Assembly: GCA_003833135.1 (NCBI GenBank)
Contig: QZLH01000126.1
Span: 69,663-133,662, forward strand
DNA: 64,000 nucleotides
Direction: 5' to 3'
Source of the DNA: Oehlia diaphana
Lineage: Eukaryota > Glomeromycota > Glomeromycetes > Glomerales > Glomeraceae
Both the position numbers and the translations under genes were made by a program. Numbering within the stretch: the first letter of the stretch is position 1; each line of letters starts with the position of its first letter. Positions 48,524 through 62,904 of this stretch are shown one piece after another. The notes beneath the pieces were generated by a model. The model ran no database searches, had not been told where the DNA came from, and saw only the letters and a program-made list of their open reading frames with translations.

Positions 48524-51235
48524 ATGTCATTTAAATTCGTTCTTTCTCGTTCGTTCGTCAGAAGTACTAATAAGCCAACTCAACAGGTCATTATTTTTTT
48601 TAAAAATTTCGAGAAATTTACTTAAATATCGTATCAATTTTACAGTTATTGAACAATATGGCACGCAGAAACGCTTCAGCCGCCATAAAGAAACCAACAA
48701 TTCAGTACCCTGAAGATAACAGTGTTGGACCAATGCTTCGTTATCAAAAGTCTCTCCCAAAGCTTCCTGTTCCCGCTCTCAAAGATACTCTTGAGAAGTA
48801 TCTTAAGTCCGTTCGACCTCTTGTAAGTTCAGAGGAATACGCAAAGACAGAAGCAGCTGTAGCAGAATTTCAAAAACCTGGTGGAATTGGTGAAGAACTA
48901 CAAAAGCGTTTGCTAGCAAAAGCGAACAATCCTAATGTGATCAATTGGCTGGAAGATTGGTGGAATGAAGTCGCGTATTTTGGCTATAGAGACCCAATCG
49001 TCGTTTATGTAAGCTATTTTTTTGCTTATAAAGACGATAAAATTAGGAGGAATCCTGCTACGCGTGCTGCTGCAATTACTACAGCCGCCTTGGAATTTCG
49101 AAGACAAGTTGTTAAGTAAGTATTTTTTATCTTTGTTATAGAGGAAAGATAATTGAATTTACGAAATCCTTTTTGATTTAGCCAACAATTAGAACCAGAA
49201 TATTCAAAAGGGCTCCCACTTTGTATGGATTCGTATAAGTTCATGTTTAATGCGTGTCGTTATCCAGCCAAACCATCAGATTATGAAGTGACTTTTGATC
49301 CCGCGACCAATAATCATATTACAATTATTCGTAAAAACAAATTTTTCATACTTGATCTTGTCAAGGATGGAATACAGTTGTCTACTGCAGAAATTGAAAG
49401 GTATAACACACTTATTTATCTCAATTCTTTATATAAATATTGTAATTTCAAATTGTTTTTAAATAATTTAGTCAGCTCCAAAAAATATATGAATTGGCTG
49501 GTAATACGAAAGATCCACCAATAGGAGTTCTTACTACTGAAAATCGCGATAATTGGACGGAAGTAGGTTTAATATACATATCTTTATATAAATTAGTTAT
49601 TGACCATACTTGTTCATTTAGTATCGCAAAATGTTCCTGGCTGCGGATCCAAAACATGAGCAATTGCTAAAGAAAATTGAAAGTTCGATGTTTGCTCTTT
49701 GTTTAGATGATTCATCACCTATTACAGTTGATGAGATAAGCCTTGCGTGTTTGGCTGGAGATGGGCGAAATCGGTATTTTATTTAAAAAAACCCAATTAT
49801 ATTGTTATAAACATATATTACATTTTAATCATATTATATCTTTAGTTATTTTGACAAGTCTCTTCAATTTATTGTATTTGAAAATGGAAAAGCTGGGTTT
49901 AATGGAGAGGTTGGATTAAATTTATTTATTTTTTATTTTATTTTTTTTAGTGAATTGATAAATTTATACTTATATTTCATTTAGCATTCTTCTATGGACG
50001 GTACTCCAACAAGTAGATTGAATGACTTTGTTTGTAACGTGATTGCTAATAATAAAGTTGATCATGGATCTCCAAATGTTCGATCTGGTCTTCCAGTTCC
50101 TCAACAATTGCATTTCAATTTGACTAGTGAAGTTCTTTCAGCTATATCAAAAGCCGAGAAAAACTATGACGACCTTATCGCCAAACACGACCTTCGTGTA
50201 TTAGCATATGAAGGTTATGGAAAAAATGTCATTAAAAAGCTTGGTGCTTCACCAGATGCTTACGTACAAATGATCATTCAATTAGCTTATTATAAAATGT
50301 ATGGTACTAATAAAGCAACTTATGAAAGCGCACAAACCAGAAAATTTCAACGTGGTAGAACTGAAGTGTGTAGAACGGTATCTGTTGATTCCGTGAACTG
50401 GGTGAAAGCTATGGAGGATCAGGAAGTTCCGGTAACTTTTTTATTCGGTTTATTCTATTTAAGTGAAGATCCATGATCAAGAAAAAAATATTTATTATAG
50501 ATTGAAGTCAAGGCTGAATTGGGTTACAAAGCAATAAATGCTCATGTCAAATATATGGCAGAGGCCGTAGAGGGGAGAGGTTGTGATAGGCATTTATTTG
50601 GTAAATAAAATCTATGAAATTTTTGTTAACATTACAAGTACTTAATGATTACATTAATCTTGAATCGTTTCATTAAAGGACTTCGTATGTCTTTGAAGTC
50701 TAATGAAAAGAAACCAGCAATTTTTACAGATCCAGCTTATGCTAAGTCAACTCATTGGAATCTATCAACTTCTCAATTGTCGTCAGAATATTTCCAAGGC
50801 TATGGATGGGGAGAAGTATATTGATTTAAATAATTATAGTACCGTTTTTGCTAAAATTTAAATATATTTATTAACCACAATCATTGTAATATTCATTTAG
50901 GTCGTTCCTGATGGTTTGTAATTGTATCATTTGTGTTTATTTAAACCTAATTTCAACCGATCACTTATAATGAATTTTATTCTTTAATAGGATATGGCAT
51001 AGCTTACATGATTAATAATGGTTCGTCAAATAATCTATAATTTTTAGTTATCTTCTTGTTATTTATTTTTTTTTTGTTCAATACTTTTTTTTTAGATTCT
51101 TTAAATTTCAACATCGTATCTTTGCGACTGAATAATGATGTTTTATGGCATTATCTCAAAGAATCGGCAACTGAAATGCGGCAGGTATTTGAATATGCAC
51201 AAGCAAAAGCAGGTCAGATTAAGGCTAAACTATAA
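48524..51235 (+). CDS. Carnitine O-acetyltransferase, likely dual mitochondrial/peroxisomal
   Basis: Twelve exons (48524-48586, 48646-49115, 49182-49400, 49472-49562, 49622-49773, 49846-49909, 49985-50431, 50501-50600, 50679-50815, 50901-50913, 50991-51020, 51096-51235) join to 641 residues. Landmarks: LPKLPVPALKDTLEKYL at the start of the choline/carnitine acyltransferase fold; LPLCMDSYKFMFNACRYP; catalytic His in NGE-HSSMDGTP (about residue 354). It transfers acetyl groups between CoA and carnitine. Exon 1 is a 21-residue Arg/Ser-rich presequence-like segment (MSFKFVLSRSFVRSTNKP). Exon 2 has an in-frame ATG (48658). The protein ends IKAKL-stop; AKL is a PTS1. Exon 10 is only 13 nt. Confidence 0.94.
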
Positions 51236-51493
51236 TATGTGAAATTCTTTTTTTGCCGATTATTATTGTATTTAAACCGTTGATGTTATGTAAAGTATGT
51301 ATTTGTATTTTTATTTAGACAGATTTAAATTTATTACATCTATTATTAATTTGACTGCTATTTAAAAATTCCTTTTTATTCTACTTAAGAAATGTTATAT
51401 TTTAAATAGAATTCCATATTTTATGCCTCATGATCAATGGAAAAAAAATTATTTATTTTTATGCATGAATTGGCAATATCTAAAAAAACCATT
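51236..51493. other. Short spacer between convergent genes
   Basis: 258 bp of A+T-rich DNA holding the 3' ends of the carnitine acetyltransferase (+) and CMC2 (-) transcripts. Nothing else seen. Confidence 0.5.
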
Positions 51494-51860
51494 TTAAAGA
51501 TTGAATTCTTTCCATAATTCTTCAACTTTTTTCCTGTTTTCTTTGGCTTTATCTGCATTTTTCTTTCTTATTTCCTTATACTAAATTTTTTTTAGAAGAT
51601 TAACCAATATTATCTTTCTTTATTTTTAAAGTAAATTATAAATTAGTTACCTCCAATGTTAAACATTCATTTAACTCTTTCTTAATTCCATTACAACCCC
51701 CAAAATATTTATTAAAAAATCCTGATTTATGACATTCTTCCAATCGAAGAATAACATCAAGACATTCTATAATATATATAATATAAATAATAAATAAATT
51801 TATGTTAGAAAAAATCATGAACTTACTTGGGTGTTTATGATACGCTAAATTTGGATGCAT
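51494..51860 (-). CDS. CMC2-like mitochondrial twin-CX9C assembly protein
   Basis: Three small exons (51860-51827, 51766-51651, 51580-51494) encode 78 residues, essentially the length of human CMC2 (79). It begins MHPNLAYHKH. Cysteines lie in CLDVILRLEEC (CX9C) and CNGIKKELNEC (CX9C), the twin-CX9C helical hairpin imported by the Mia40 pathway. A basic, Lys-rich C-terminal helix follows. CMC2 supports cytochrome c oxidase assembly in the intermembrane space. Confidence 0.9.
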
Positions 51861-52374
51861 TTGTAACAAATTAACCAAGAATTAATGATTTTCTAACTTA
51901 TTTATAATATTCAATCACGTGAAATAATTACGCCAACCAAGAAAATTTCCTGTAATTAAAAGTTGAGAATGAAGATCAGGATTACACAGATAACACGTGA
52001 ACAATACACGTCGTGTACTGTACGTGATCGTCAGTTAACCAATGATCAATCTAATATAATGTATTCATCTCGACATTATTTCATGAGTATCCCAGCAGAC
52101 CCAGCTCATTTTCTGCATACAGTATGCGATGAAAAGAATATGTGATAAAGAAAATTTATATCATGACAGAATGAATGAGTGTCATCCTTATTAAACTTTA
52201 ATCAAGTGATCCATTTGTATTAAACAGTAATGGCACTCGGTCATGAGTATATACTGTATTATGAATTATATATATATAATCATTTTAAAAGTTATGAAAA
52301 TTCTTCCGTACAATTGTTGCATTTCTGAATTTTTTTTTTTTTCTGTTGTATTATATTGATATAATGTAAAAAAA
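51861..52374. promoter_or_regulatory. Divergent promoter region with ACGT-core cluster
   Basis: 514 bp between CMC2 (-) and an unrecognised gene (+). It contains CACGTG at 51916-51921 and 51994-51999, the near-palindrome ACACGTCGTGT (52006-52016) and TACGTGA just after. These look like bHLH/bZIP-type (E-box/CRE-like) sites. An AT repeat (TATATATATA) occurs near 52269. Confidence 0.5.
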
Positions 52375-53104
52375 ATGAAACGACCAAACAAGAAATTTTT
52401 TAACCGGTCACATCCTTACCAATATCATCAAAGAAATTTTGCTACTATACCTGAAGCTAAAAAAGCGGGAGCAATCGATCGTATAGAAAATGGAGAAACT
52501 AAATTAAAATTGTTAACTTTATTTCAAGAGAACATGAATTATATCAAATTAACAGAAATACCACAAACATATTTCTTGAGATTTGATCGTGCACTAGAAT
52601 ATACTGGCAAATTTGTAAGCATGTTGATTTCAAATTTCGTTTCTTTCTTTTTTAATTCATAACGTAAATATATAAATATATATATATAATATATATGTTA
52701 ATTTATAGATGTATAGAATAAATGATGAGATGCCAAATATCTTAACTTCATATGAAAGTGAAAACAGTAAAGAAATAATTGTTCGATTATCTGAACCATA
52801 TCAAATAAAAAAATGTGATATTCTTCCGACAATCAATAATGAATCATATGATTCTGAGATGAAAGAAGGAAAAGAAGTTAAATATCAAGCTTATCAGATT
52901 AGAGAGCAATCTGTTGAGACTGTTGGAGAATGGCTTAATAAACAATATACTGATGAAGAGGAAATAGATATGCAAAATTATGATAAAAAGAAGATTGAAG
53001 TCAAAGGAGCGATTAATTTGCGTGTTGTTTTTGATGAAGACGACTTAAATTATATTTCTCCTTTGCAAAGAGATGTCTTGGAATTTTTGTTCAAGGAATT
53101 TTAA
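52375..53104 (+). CDS. Unrecognised 211-residue protein
   Basis: Two exons, 52375-52614 and 52709-53104 (GT..AG, phase 0), give 211 residues. I do not recognise a family. The N-terminus is basic and aromatic (MKRPNKKFFNRSHPYQYHQR). The middle is helical (KLKLLTLFQENMNYIKLTEI). The C-terminal half is acidic and Lys/Glu-rich and ends in YISPLQRDVLEFLFKEF. No signal peptide, membrane segment or zinc motif. Coding status rests on the intron consensus, the ATG start and sustained frame; it may be lineage-specific. Confidence 0.6.
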
Positions 53105-53781
53105 ATGAAGGATTTTAACTAATCTTTGGTACTATTAGTGAAATTATATTGCTATCAACAAAGAATTAATATTATTAGAAAATTATTTTGCTAATATATA
53201 GAATAAATGTTGCAAATTAGTATTAAAACTTTTGGCAATTCTAGCTTATAATATTCAAGGTTTAGACATTTTCTTTCATTAACTGTAAAGTATCATTTAA
53301 GCCATAAATGTTATCATTATCAGCATTAGCAATAAAATTCATTGTAAAATTTGGTTCACCAGGAAAAACTATTTTAATATTAAGCTAATTAACTAGTATA
53401 ATAATTAGGTTTATTTATGAAAACAGCTAAAACAAGGCGGAATTCCTCCGTATGGTCCAGTTAGAAGAATTGGACTATTATGAAAAAGTTTATAGTATGA
53501 TATCATCTGAAAAATCACCCCATGATTATCGGATCTTAGTATAGTTAGGATAATTTTTACCAATAACAAGAATGATTGAATATTTTAGGCATGTTTAATT
53601 ATTAAATAATGATATAATAATGTATCAAATATTAAAATAGTTTATTTTAGAGTTGCCAATTATAAATAATCTTGTCCTACAAATCTATTGATTCCTAATT
53701 AGGATTAAGGTGTGAAATAAGTTTAAATTGATGTGAAGATGTGATAATATATTTTCAAAGGAACTTTTATTATTTACGAAA
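53105..53781. other. Intergenic upstream of phosphoglycerate kinase
   Basis: 677 bp with no supportable frame. The PGK promoter must lie in its right part. A+T-rich; no clear repeats. Confidence 0.45.
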
Positions 53782-55617
53782 ATGTCTATTAGCAATAAAA
53801 TTTCAATTCAAGACGTTGATGTCAAAGATAAAAATGTTTTGATTCGGTAAATGTGAATTTTATTAATTTATTTAACAAATATCGTAATTCTTCATTTATT
53901 AATTTCTTATTTCTAATAGCGTTGACTTTAACGTTCCTTTACAAGACGGAAAAATATCTAATAATCAACGTATAGTTGCAGCCTTACCAACTATTAGATA
54001 TGCATTAGATAATGGTAATTGAATGTTTCTACTTATTTTATAGTAACATCTTTTCCATAGTAATTAATATTTTTAAAATAGGAGCTAAGGCTGTTATTTT
54101 AATGTCCCATTTGGGCCGTCCGGACGGGAAATCAAACCCTAAATATACATTGAGACCTATTGCTGAGGAAGTCAGTCGTTTACTTGAAAAAAAAGTTATG
54201 TTCTTAAATAATTGTGTAGGCCCTGAAGTCGAATCTGCCGCGAAAAATGCGACTGGAGGTAGATTTTTCTCATATTTATGTTATTCACATAATACAATTT
54301 ATGATACATTATGATGATAAAACCTTGTTACGTTAGGCCGAATCATCCTACTTGAGAATCTTCGGTTTCATATTGAAGAAGAAGGTTCTGGAAAAGATGA
54401 TGAAGGAAACAAGGTACTTTACAATAATCATAATCGTTATATTACGTTTTTACTTAAATTCTTTATATAATTAGATCAAAGCCAGTCCTGAAGATATAAA
54501 TAAGTTTAGAGCATCTCTTTCAAAACTTGGAGATATCTATGTTAATGATGCATTTGGAACGGCACATAGACCACATAGTTCTATGGTTGGGGTAAACCTT
54601 CCAGATCGTGCTGCTGGTTTCTTATTAAAAAAGGAACTAGATTTCTTTGGCAAAGCCTTGGAAAACCCGGATAGACCTTTCTTGGCCATTCTCGGAGGGT
54701 AAGAATAAATTTTTGTTGTATTTTATCCCCTTAGAATTAATGTATATTTTGTGTATAATTAATTCATAGAGCCAAAGTTTCCGATAAAATTAAATTGATT
54801 AACAACCTTCTCGATAAAGTTGATTCTATGATCATCACGGGTAATTTATCCTGAACTTAAAGATTTCAAGTTTGACATAAATTCTCATATACATATATAA
54901 AAAATTATTTTTTTTTCATTAATAGGTGGAATGGCTTTTACATTTAAGAAAACTCTTAATGGCGTTAAGGTTAGAATCGAAAAAGGATATGTTTACGTAT
55001 GAAGGAAGAAGAATGATAATGAATCTTCTAATCCTTTTTTCTTAGATCGGAAATTCTTTATTTGACGAAGAAGGTTCCAAAACGGTTGCTGATTTAGTTG
55101 AAAAGGCTAAGAAAAAAGGAGTTAAATTAGTTTTCCCAGTAGATTATGTAACGGGAGACAAATTTGATAAAGATGCCAATGTATATATTATTTTTATCGT
55201 AAATTATATATTTTAAATTAATAATTTAATAAAAAATTTATATTCTATTAGACTGGATACGCTACAGATGAAACAGGAATTCCAGATGGATGGCTTGGGC
55301 TTGATTCGGGGAAAAAGACAAATGAACTTTTTAAAAAAACAATTCTTGAAGCTAAAACTATACTATGGAATGGACCAACAGGAGTATTTGAATTTGATAA
55401 ATTTGCAGCAGGTACAAAATCAGCTTTAGATGCTGTTATTGAAGCTACACAAAATGGAGTTATAACTATCATAGGAGGTGGTGATACTGCAACTGCTGTT
55501 GCTAAATGGGGTGCTGAGGACAAGATTTCGCATGTATCAACTGGTGGCGGAGCGTCTCTCGAATTACTTGAAGGCAAAGAATTACCGGGAGTAGCAGCTC
55601 TCTCTGCCAAATTGTAG
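53782..55617 (+). CDS. PGK1: Phosphoglycerate kinase
   Basis: Nine exons (53782-53846, 53920-54014, 54082-54258, 54337-54413, 54475-54698, 54770-54840, 54926-54969, 55046-55180, 55252-55617) join to 417 residues, the usual PGK length. Landmarks: [42 protein letters not shown]; the [13 protein letters not shown] loop; [33 protein letters not shown]; and the C-terminal [13 protein letters not shown] nucleotide-binding loop. It makes ATP from 1,3-bisphosphoglycerate in glycolysis. All catalytic motifs are intact. Confidence 0.97.
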
Positions 55618-55771
55618 TTATTAATTATAAGTAAATATTTATTTAATTATATTAATATGTTCTTTTTATTATCATAGCTTTTTGGAAATAAAATTTGGTT
55701 TAACATTTATTATGCGATTCGATTTTTTTTTTTTGATTTTTGCTTTGTAAAAGTAATTTTTTTTAAATTAT

Positions 55772-57475
55772 CTACAAAATTAAAGACCCTAAAGCAAGAG
55801 ATGCTATAAAAATACCGGCATTAGCCCAAAATACAATTTCTTCTATTCCGTAATTAACTCCCTGATTGTACAATTTATTCATCCATAAAGGGCTTAAAAT
55901 ACTGCCTACACTTTCTATTACACTAATAGCACCTAAAATTTGACCAGCTTGTGTTGGCAAAACATAAGTAGTAAATAAACTTCTCATAGCGGGGGAAGTT
56001 ATAGTTGCCAAACTATTAATTACACAAGCAAAATAAAACCAAAACGGTTTTGCAGCTATAGCAAATAAAATGAACCCTATTATTTCCATAACGAGACCAC
56101 CTCGCATTGTCCATATATCTAAAGAACGAGCATATGATGATTGATAACGTGAACGAATTAAACGTAATAATGGTAATAAAACAATTAATGCTATAAAACG
56201 CGTAAATGCTTGTAATGATAAAAAATAACCATTTTCTAATGATGTCCAACCAAATTTATATTTTGTATATAAATTTATGATTTCATTTTGAGCTGAATGA
56301 TAATTAATAAAATAAAATATGTTAGTGAAAAAATTGGTGGCTTTTTGATAAATAAAATAATTTTGTTTTTTTTTATAACTTACCAGCTTGTGAAATTCTA
56401 TAAATAAAATAAATTACAGCTAAAATATATATGGTATTTCTTCCTCTCCATGATCTATTTCTATTGCTATCACTATCTCCTATTTCAACTGGTAATCTAG
56501 TAAGAATAGTTAATGGCGAAAAAATGTGACTAAAAGAAGTGGGTGAAGATGTTGAATAATTTAGTTCGCGTATATTAGAAGGGACTGATTCTGGTACAAT
56601 AAATGAAACTACAAACAAAAATATAATAAGAGCACAAATTGCTATATAAAATACCGAAAGAATCGATCCTGTAACCTTTATAAATAAAATAAAATAAGTA
56701 TGTATTTAAATAAATTAGCTTAATGAAGTGAAACGTTCTTACCTTTACAGTTAAACCACCCAAAGTAGGACCGATAGCCATACCACAAAATGCAGAAGCA
56801 TGCATCAAACCAAAAGCAACACTTCTATTTTCACTACTGGTACAATCACTTAAATAAGCATGACATGCCGTGTTTATAGCAATTACACCCCCAAGTAATC
56901 CTTGAATAATTGATCCAACATATAACATCTTAATTCCTACTATCCTCCAATAATGAGCAACTATTATTATATTTATTATACCCAATATTATACCGAATGT
57001 TGATAATCGAAATATAAATTTACGTCCAAAGTAATCTGATAACGTAGAAAGATATCCAATTGATAAAGTCACTATACAAGTTTATATAAAATAATTTAGT
57101 TTTTGTTTAGAATAAATTAAAAAGAATAATTATTAATTAACCTGCGATATGTGATAAAGTCGCATACCACATCACATAATTTGATGCTAATATCCGAATT
57201 TCACGTAAATTACAACCATCATCATTTGATAGATTTTTATGTTGTTCTTTGAACTCTTTACATGCCAAATCCGAAATAAAGTGTATTATGGGAGCTTCGA
57301 TTGAAGTCATGATTATAGATAAAGTTATACTAAACGGTATCATCCATAATAAATGGGGCCTACGAAGTCTATTTAACCATGATCTTTGAACATTGTCATT
57401 ATCATCAAGTAAATAGCTGGTTTCTGAAACGTCTTGTGAATTAAGGTCTGTATCATTATAACTTGTAGAAGCCAT
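55772..57475 (-). CDS. MFS transporter, fungal general-substrate type
   Basis: Four exons (57475-57142, 57071-56743, 56675-56384, 56292-55772) join to 491 residues. The N-terminus is polar (MASTSYNDTDLNSQDVSET); a first helix contains WMIPFSITLSIIMTSIEAP. Motif A is in the loop after helix 2 (GYLSTLSDYFGRKFIFRL). Helices 4-5 contain GLLGGVIAINTACHAYLSDC and SAFCGMAIGPTLGGL, as in the HIAT1/tetracycline-resistance-like MFS branch. The central loop is Ser-rich. Substrate unknown. It is a different MFS branch from the carrier at 34854-36658. Confidence 0.85.
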
Positions 57476-58043
57476 TGCACAATATAATATAATTTAACAA
57501 ATTGTTACAATACTAAAATTATTAAAAGACATTTGCCGCAAATGACGTTTTTTTTTTGCCTTTTCGCTCAAAATTCAAATTCAAAGTTAGGTGCAAAAAA
57601 ATTTTGAAACAAAAAAAAAAATTATTCTGTTGCAAGATTACGCTAAATTTACTTTGTACATAAAACCTTGTGCATTATGACCTTGTTTTTTGATACTACC
57701 AATAAAAATTCTGTGTAATCTTGGTACGATGTTGAATATTTCGTTTCTAATAAACTTTTTAAATAATACACTGTATTTTTTCATAAAATAAAGTATTACT
57801 AAATGTTAAAAAAAAAAAAACTTTAAACCTCACTTTTCTTTCTGGTGCTCTATTATATTTGTGGTTTTCTAATACACCACTACCACCAGTTACTAATTGA
57901 CGATAAAAAAAATTTCCGCGTTATATTCACCCTATATACCATCTTTTACATTCTTTCTCTCCTCTCGACTTATCTTTTTCGCGGAAATCATAGAGTACAA
58001 CCGTTTCGACTAATCCAACCAAATTCCTCACGATATATACATA
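57476..58043. promoter_or_regulatory. Divergent promoter region, MFS / Arf
   Basis: 568 bp. The last about 100 bp before the Arf ATG are pyrimidine-rich on the plus strand (TTTCTCTCCTCTCGACTT, near 57954), as seen before highly expressed fungal genes, with CCTATATACC near 57930. The rest is A+T-rich with homopolymer runs. Confidence 0.5.
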
Positions 58044-58928
<885 letters not shown>

Positions 58929-59871
58929 AAGATTCTTTCAATTGTAAGGTTGTAAGGTTTATTCTTTTTGTTCGAATATATAGATAAAGATATTGGCTGG
59001 ACCTCACATACGAGTTTGAATATTTATTATTTTTATTATTATTTTCCTTCAATAAATAATAAAATAAATTGTAACAGTTTAAACGATTGATGTTATTTCG
59101 CTAATTTATAATATAATGAAATAGTTATTTCTCTTTAAATCCTTGATTTAAATGAATTAATTGAAAAATTTATTTATTCACATCAATTGAATATTTACAT
59201 CAATGTAACAAACATTTATGCGTCTTTTTTGTTGGAATATAAACCAATAAAATGGAATAACGTAACTTTTTCGATTGGTAATTAACAAAATTGAATGAAA
59301 GTAAATCTAGTCTATCTATTGCATTAATACAAATAAAATAAACCAAAAGAAGATAATTTAAGGAAATTAGATACCTATCTAGCAGTTATCTAGTATAGTG
59401 ACTTCAAGGCATGCACGATTATTTAAAAACGAAAACTATTCCTCAATTAACCTTAGTTTATAAAAGCCTCGTGAATATTTATTATGCTACTAAATATTTC
59501 CGTGAATAAAGTCAAATATAAAAACTACGTTTTCAAAACTAATAAAGAGAGCGAATATTCTCAAATCTAATTTATCTGAATTTTTCTTTTTTTGTCCTAA
59601 GTGGTAATTTATATTAAGTGAGGATGCTTGCATAATTTGAATCCATATTTCTATTTTTGACATCAAATTTTTTTTTAACTAAATATTAAAAAAGGATCGA
59701 TGTCGTGTAAAGTATGCAAGGTAAGACAGGTAAGACAATTGTTTGTTATCAACAAAGAGAAAAATTTTGACATAAATTTCGGAAGATTAAGTTTGATTAA
59801 ACTTCTTTCCATCAAAATTTTTGTTCCTGAACAAAAAATTTTCAAATATTATTTTATTTTAATCATTAATA
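58929..59871. other. Intergenic between Arf and GDP-mannose dehydratase
   Basis: 943 bp of A+T-rich DNA. A short frame at 59700-59903 overlaps the dehydratase start and has no support. Polyadenylation-like AATAAAATAAA occurs near 59056. Nothing else recognised. Confidence 0.45.
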
Positions 59872-61461
<1,590 letters not shown>

Positions 61462-62568
61462 AATTATAATATATACATATAATATTATATATAATTCTTT
61501 TTTTATTTTTATTAAACTTTTTGTGAATAAATTAAAATCATTTTTTAACAAAAAAAAATGAATACCTGAAAGTCAGATTTCACGTGATTTGTGTGATTTA
61601 TGTTTAGCTTCCTTGCAATTCTTCGAGTTACCTGATCAAACTTCTTTGTTCCAGATGCTTGAATAAGATCGATATCATCTTTGCGGGTCAAAAGGATAAT
61701 CAAATGCATGTCGCATTTATTTTAATACCAAATTAAATTTTACTGCCCCACAAAACCTACGTTTAAATAGTATGTTTTACACCGAACGACTGCTGATCTG
61801 ATGTGAAAAATTACCCTGGTAATTTATCCAAACTAACGAATTAATCTACTAACTTCAGTTTAGTCTTCAATTTTGTTTTAGTTCATCGAAAGTGTTACCT
61901 TCTTGTTTGTATCTCAATAAATGATGTTTTCTCGATAAAAAATTAAAAAGATGCGAAAACATTTGGTTTAAATTTTACAAAAATGAATATTCTCTTATAA
62001 TTTTTTTTTAACTTGAAATATTTCATAATTATTAATTTCAAAATGAAAACCTTAAAATCATGGGACATGGACAGGGTCACAGGGACATACTGTACGTATG
62101 TCTCGTACAAAGAGGATAATATATACTTAAGTGGTACCAGCTTACTAGATGGAATTCCGTTTTATATCTTACGATGTGTCAGTCCTCCGATCTTCCTTGC
62201 AGCATGGCAGAAATAATGCGTCATTAAAACATTCGAACTTTATTTTAATAAAATTTTTTTTTTTGGGTCTTACTCTTTTACATTTACAAATTTATCAATA
62301 AAATATGTAAACAATTTAAAACTACATTGAAGTTGGCGAAGATCCAAATGTAAAAATATTTCATGCACAATAGCACTTTCACACGTTAACAATCCCCGAA
62401 TATTAGTAATTATATATTTTAATAGACTGTAAGGAATTTAACCCACTTTATGGGATATCTGAATCAAGAAATTTCTTTCTTGGAAAAATTAGGTAATAGG
62501 CACTATGAAGAACATTACTCAAAGCAAAACTACTGAAGAATAATAATATTGAAGATAAATATCCCTCA
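61462..62568. other. Intergenic, no gene recognised
   Basis: 1.1 kb. It has a CACGTG at about 61581 and homopolymer T runs. A short plus-strand frame (62013-62216) has no family resemblance or splice support. Nothing else seen. Confidence 0.45.
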
Positions 62569-62904
62569 TTACAATATAAAAAGAAACAAACATATCCCAC
62601 ATGTAAATAAATTTGAAAAATAAAAGGGTATATAAATACGTATAATAATCTTTATGAAATTTTCCTTCATAATAAATATAAAGATACAAATAATAAACAA
62701 CGGGATTGCAAGCAATATAGAAAGAATACTAATCCATTGAAATACAATCATATATCCTGAGGGTGAGAAATTGATTTTAAAATAGATTTGAAAAATCATT
62801 TGAATAACGTAAAGCGGAACAAAGAAAAAGCCTCGGACAATATTACGCCAACGTCTATTAGTTATAACCTGCGTTAAAGTAATTACACCACATAAAGAAT
62901 ACAT
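62569..62904 (-). CDS. Membrane ORF B (possible 3' half of the same gene)
   Basis: 111 residues beginning MYSLCGVITLTQVITNRRW, with about four membrane segments (FFFVPLYVIQMIFQIYF, IVFQWISILSILLAIPLFII, and a final hydrophobic block ending CLFLFIL). Together with ORF A it would give about seven helices. No splice junction that would join them was found. Either a frameshifted pseudogene, a sequence error, or a coupled two-ORF arrangement. Confidence 0.45.
   Translation of the reverse strand: MYSLCGVITLTQVITNRRWRNIVRGFFFVPLYVIQMIFQIYFKINFSPSGYMIVFQWISILSILLAIPLFIICIFIFIMKENFIKIIIRIYIPFYFSNLFTCGICLFLFIL

Noticed and set aside
55248..55610. 120-codon antisense frame over the last PGK exon
   Set aside because: It is a shadow of the conserved PGK coding strand; no splice or start logic of its own.
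62013..62216. 67-codon plus-strand frame containing WDMDRVTGTYCTYVSYKED
   Set aside because: No family resemblance and no supporting exon structure; probably chance.
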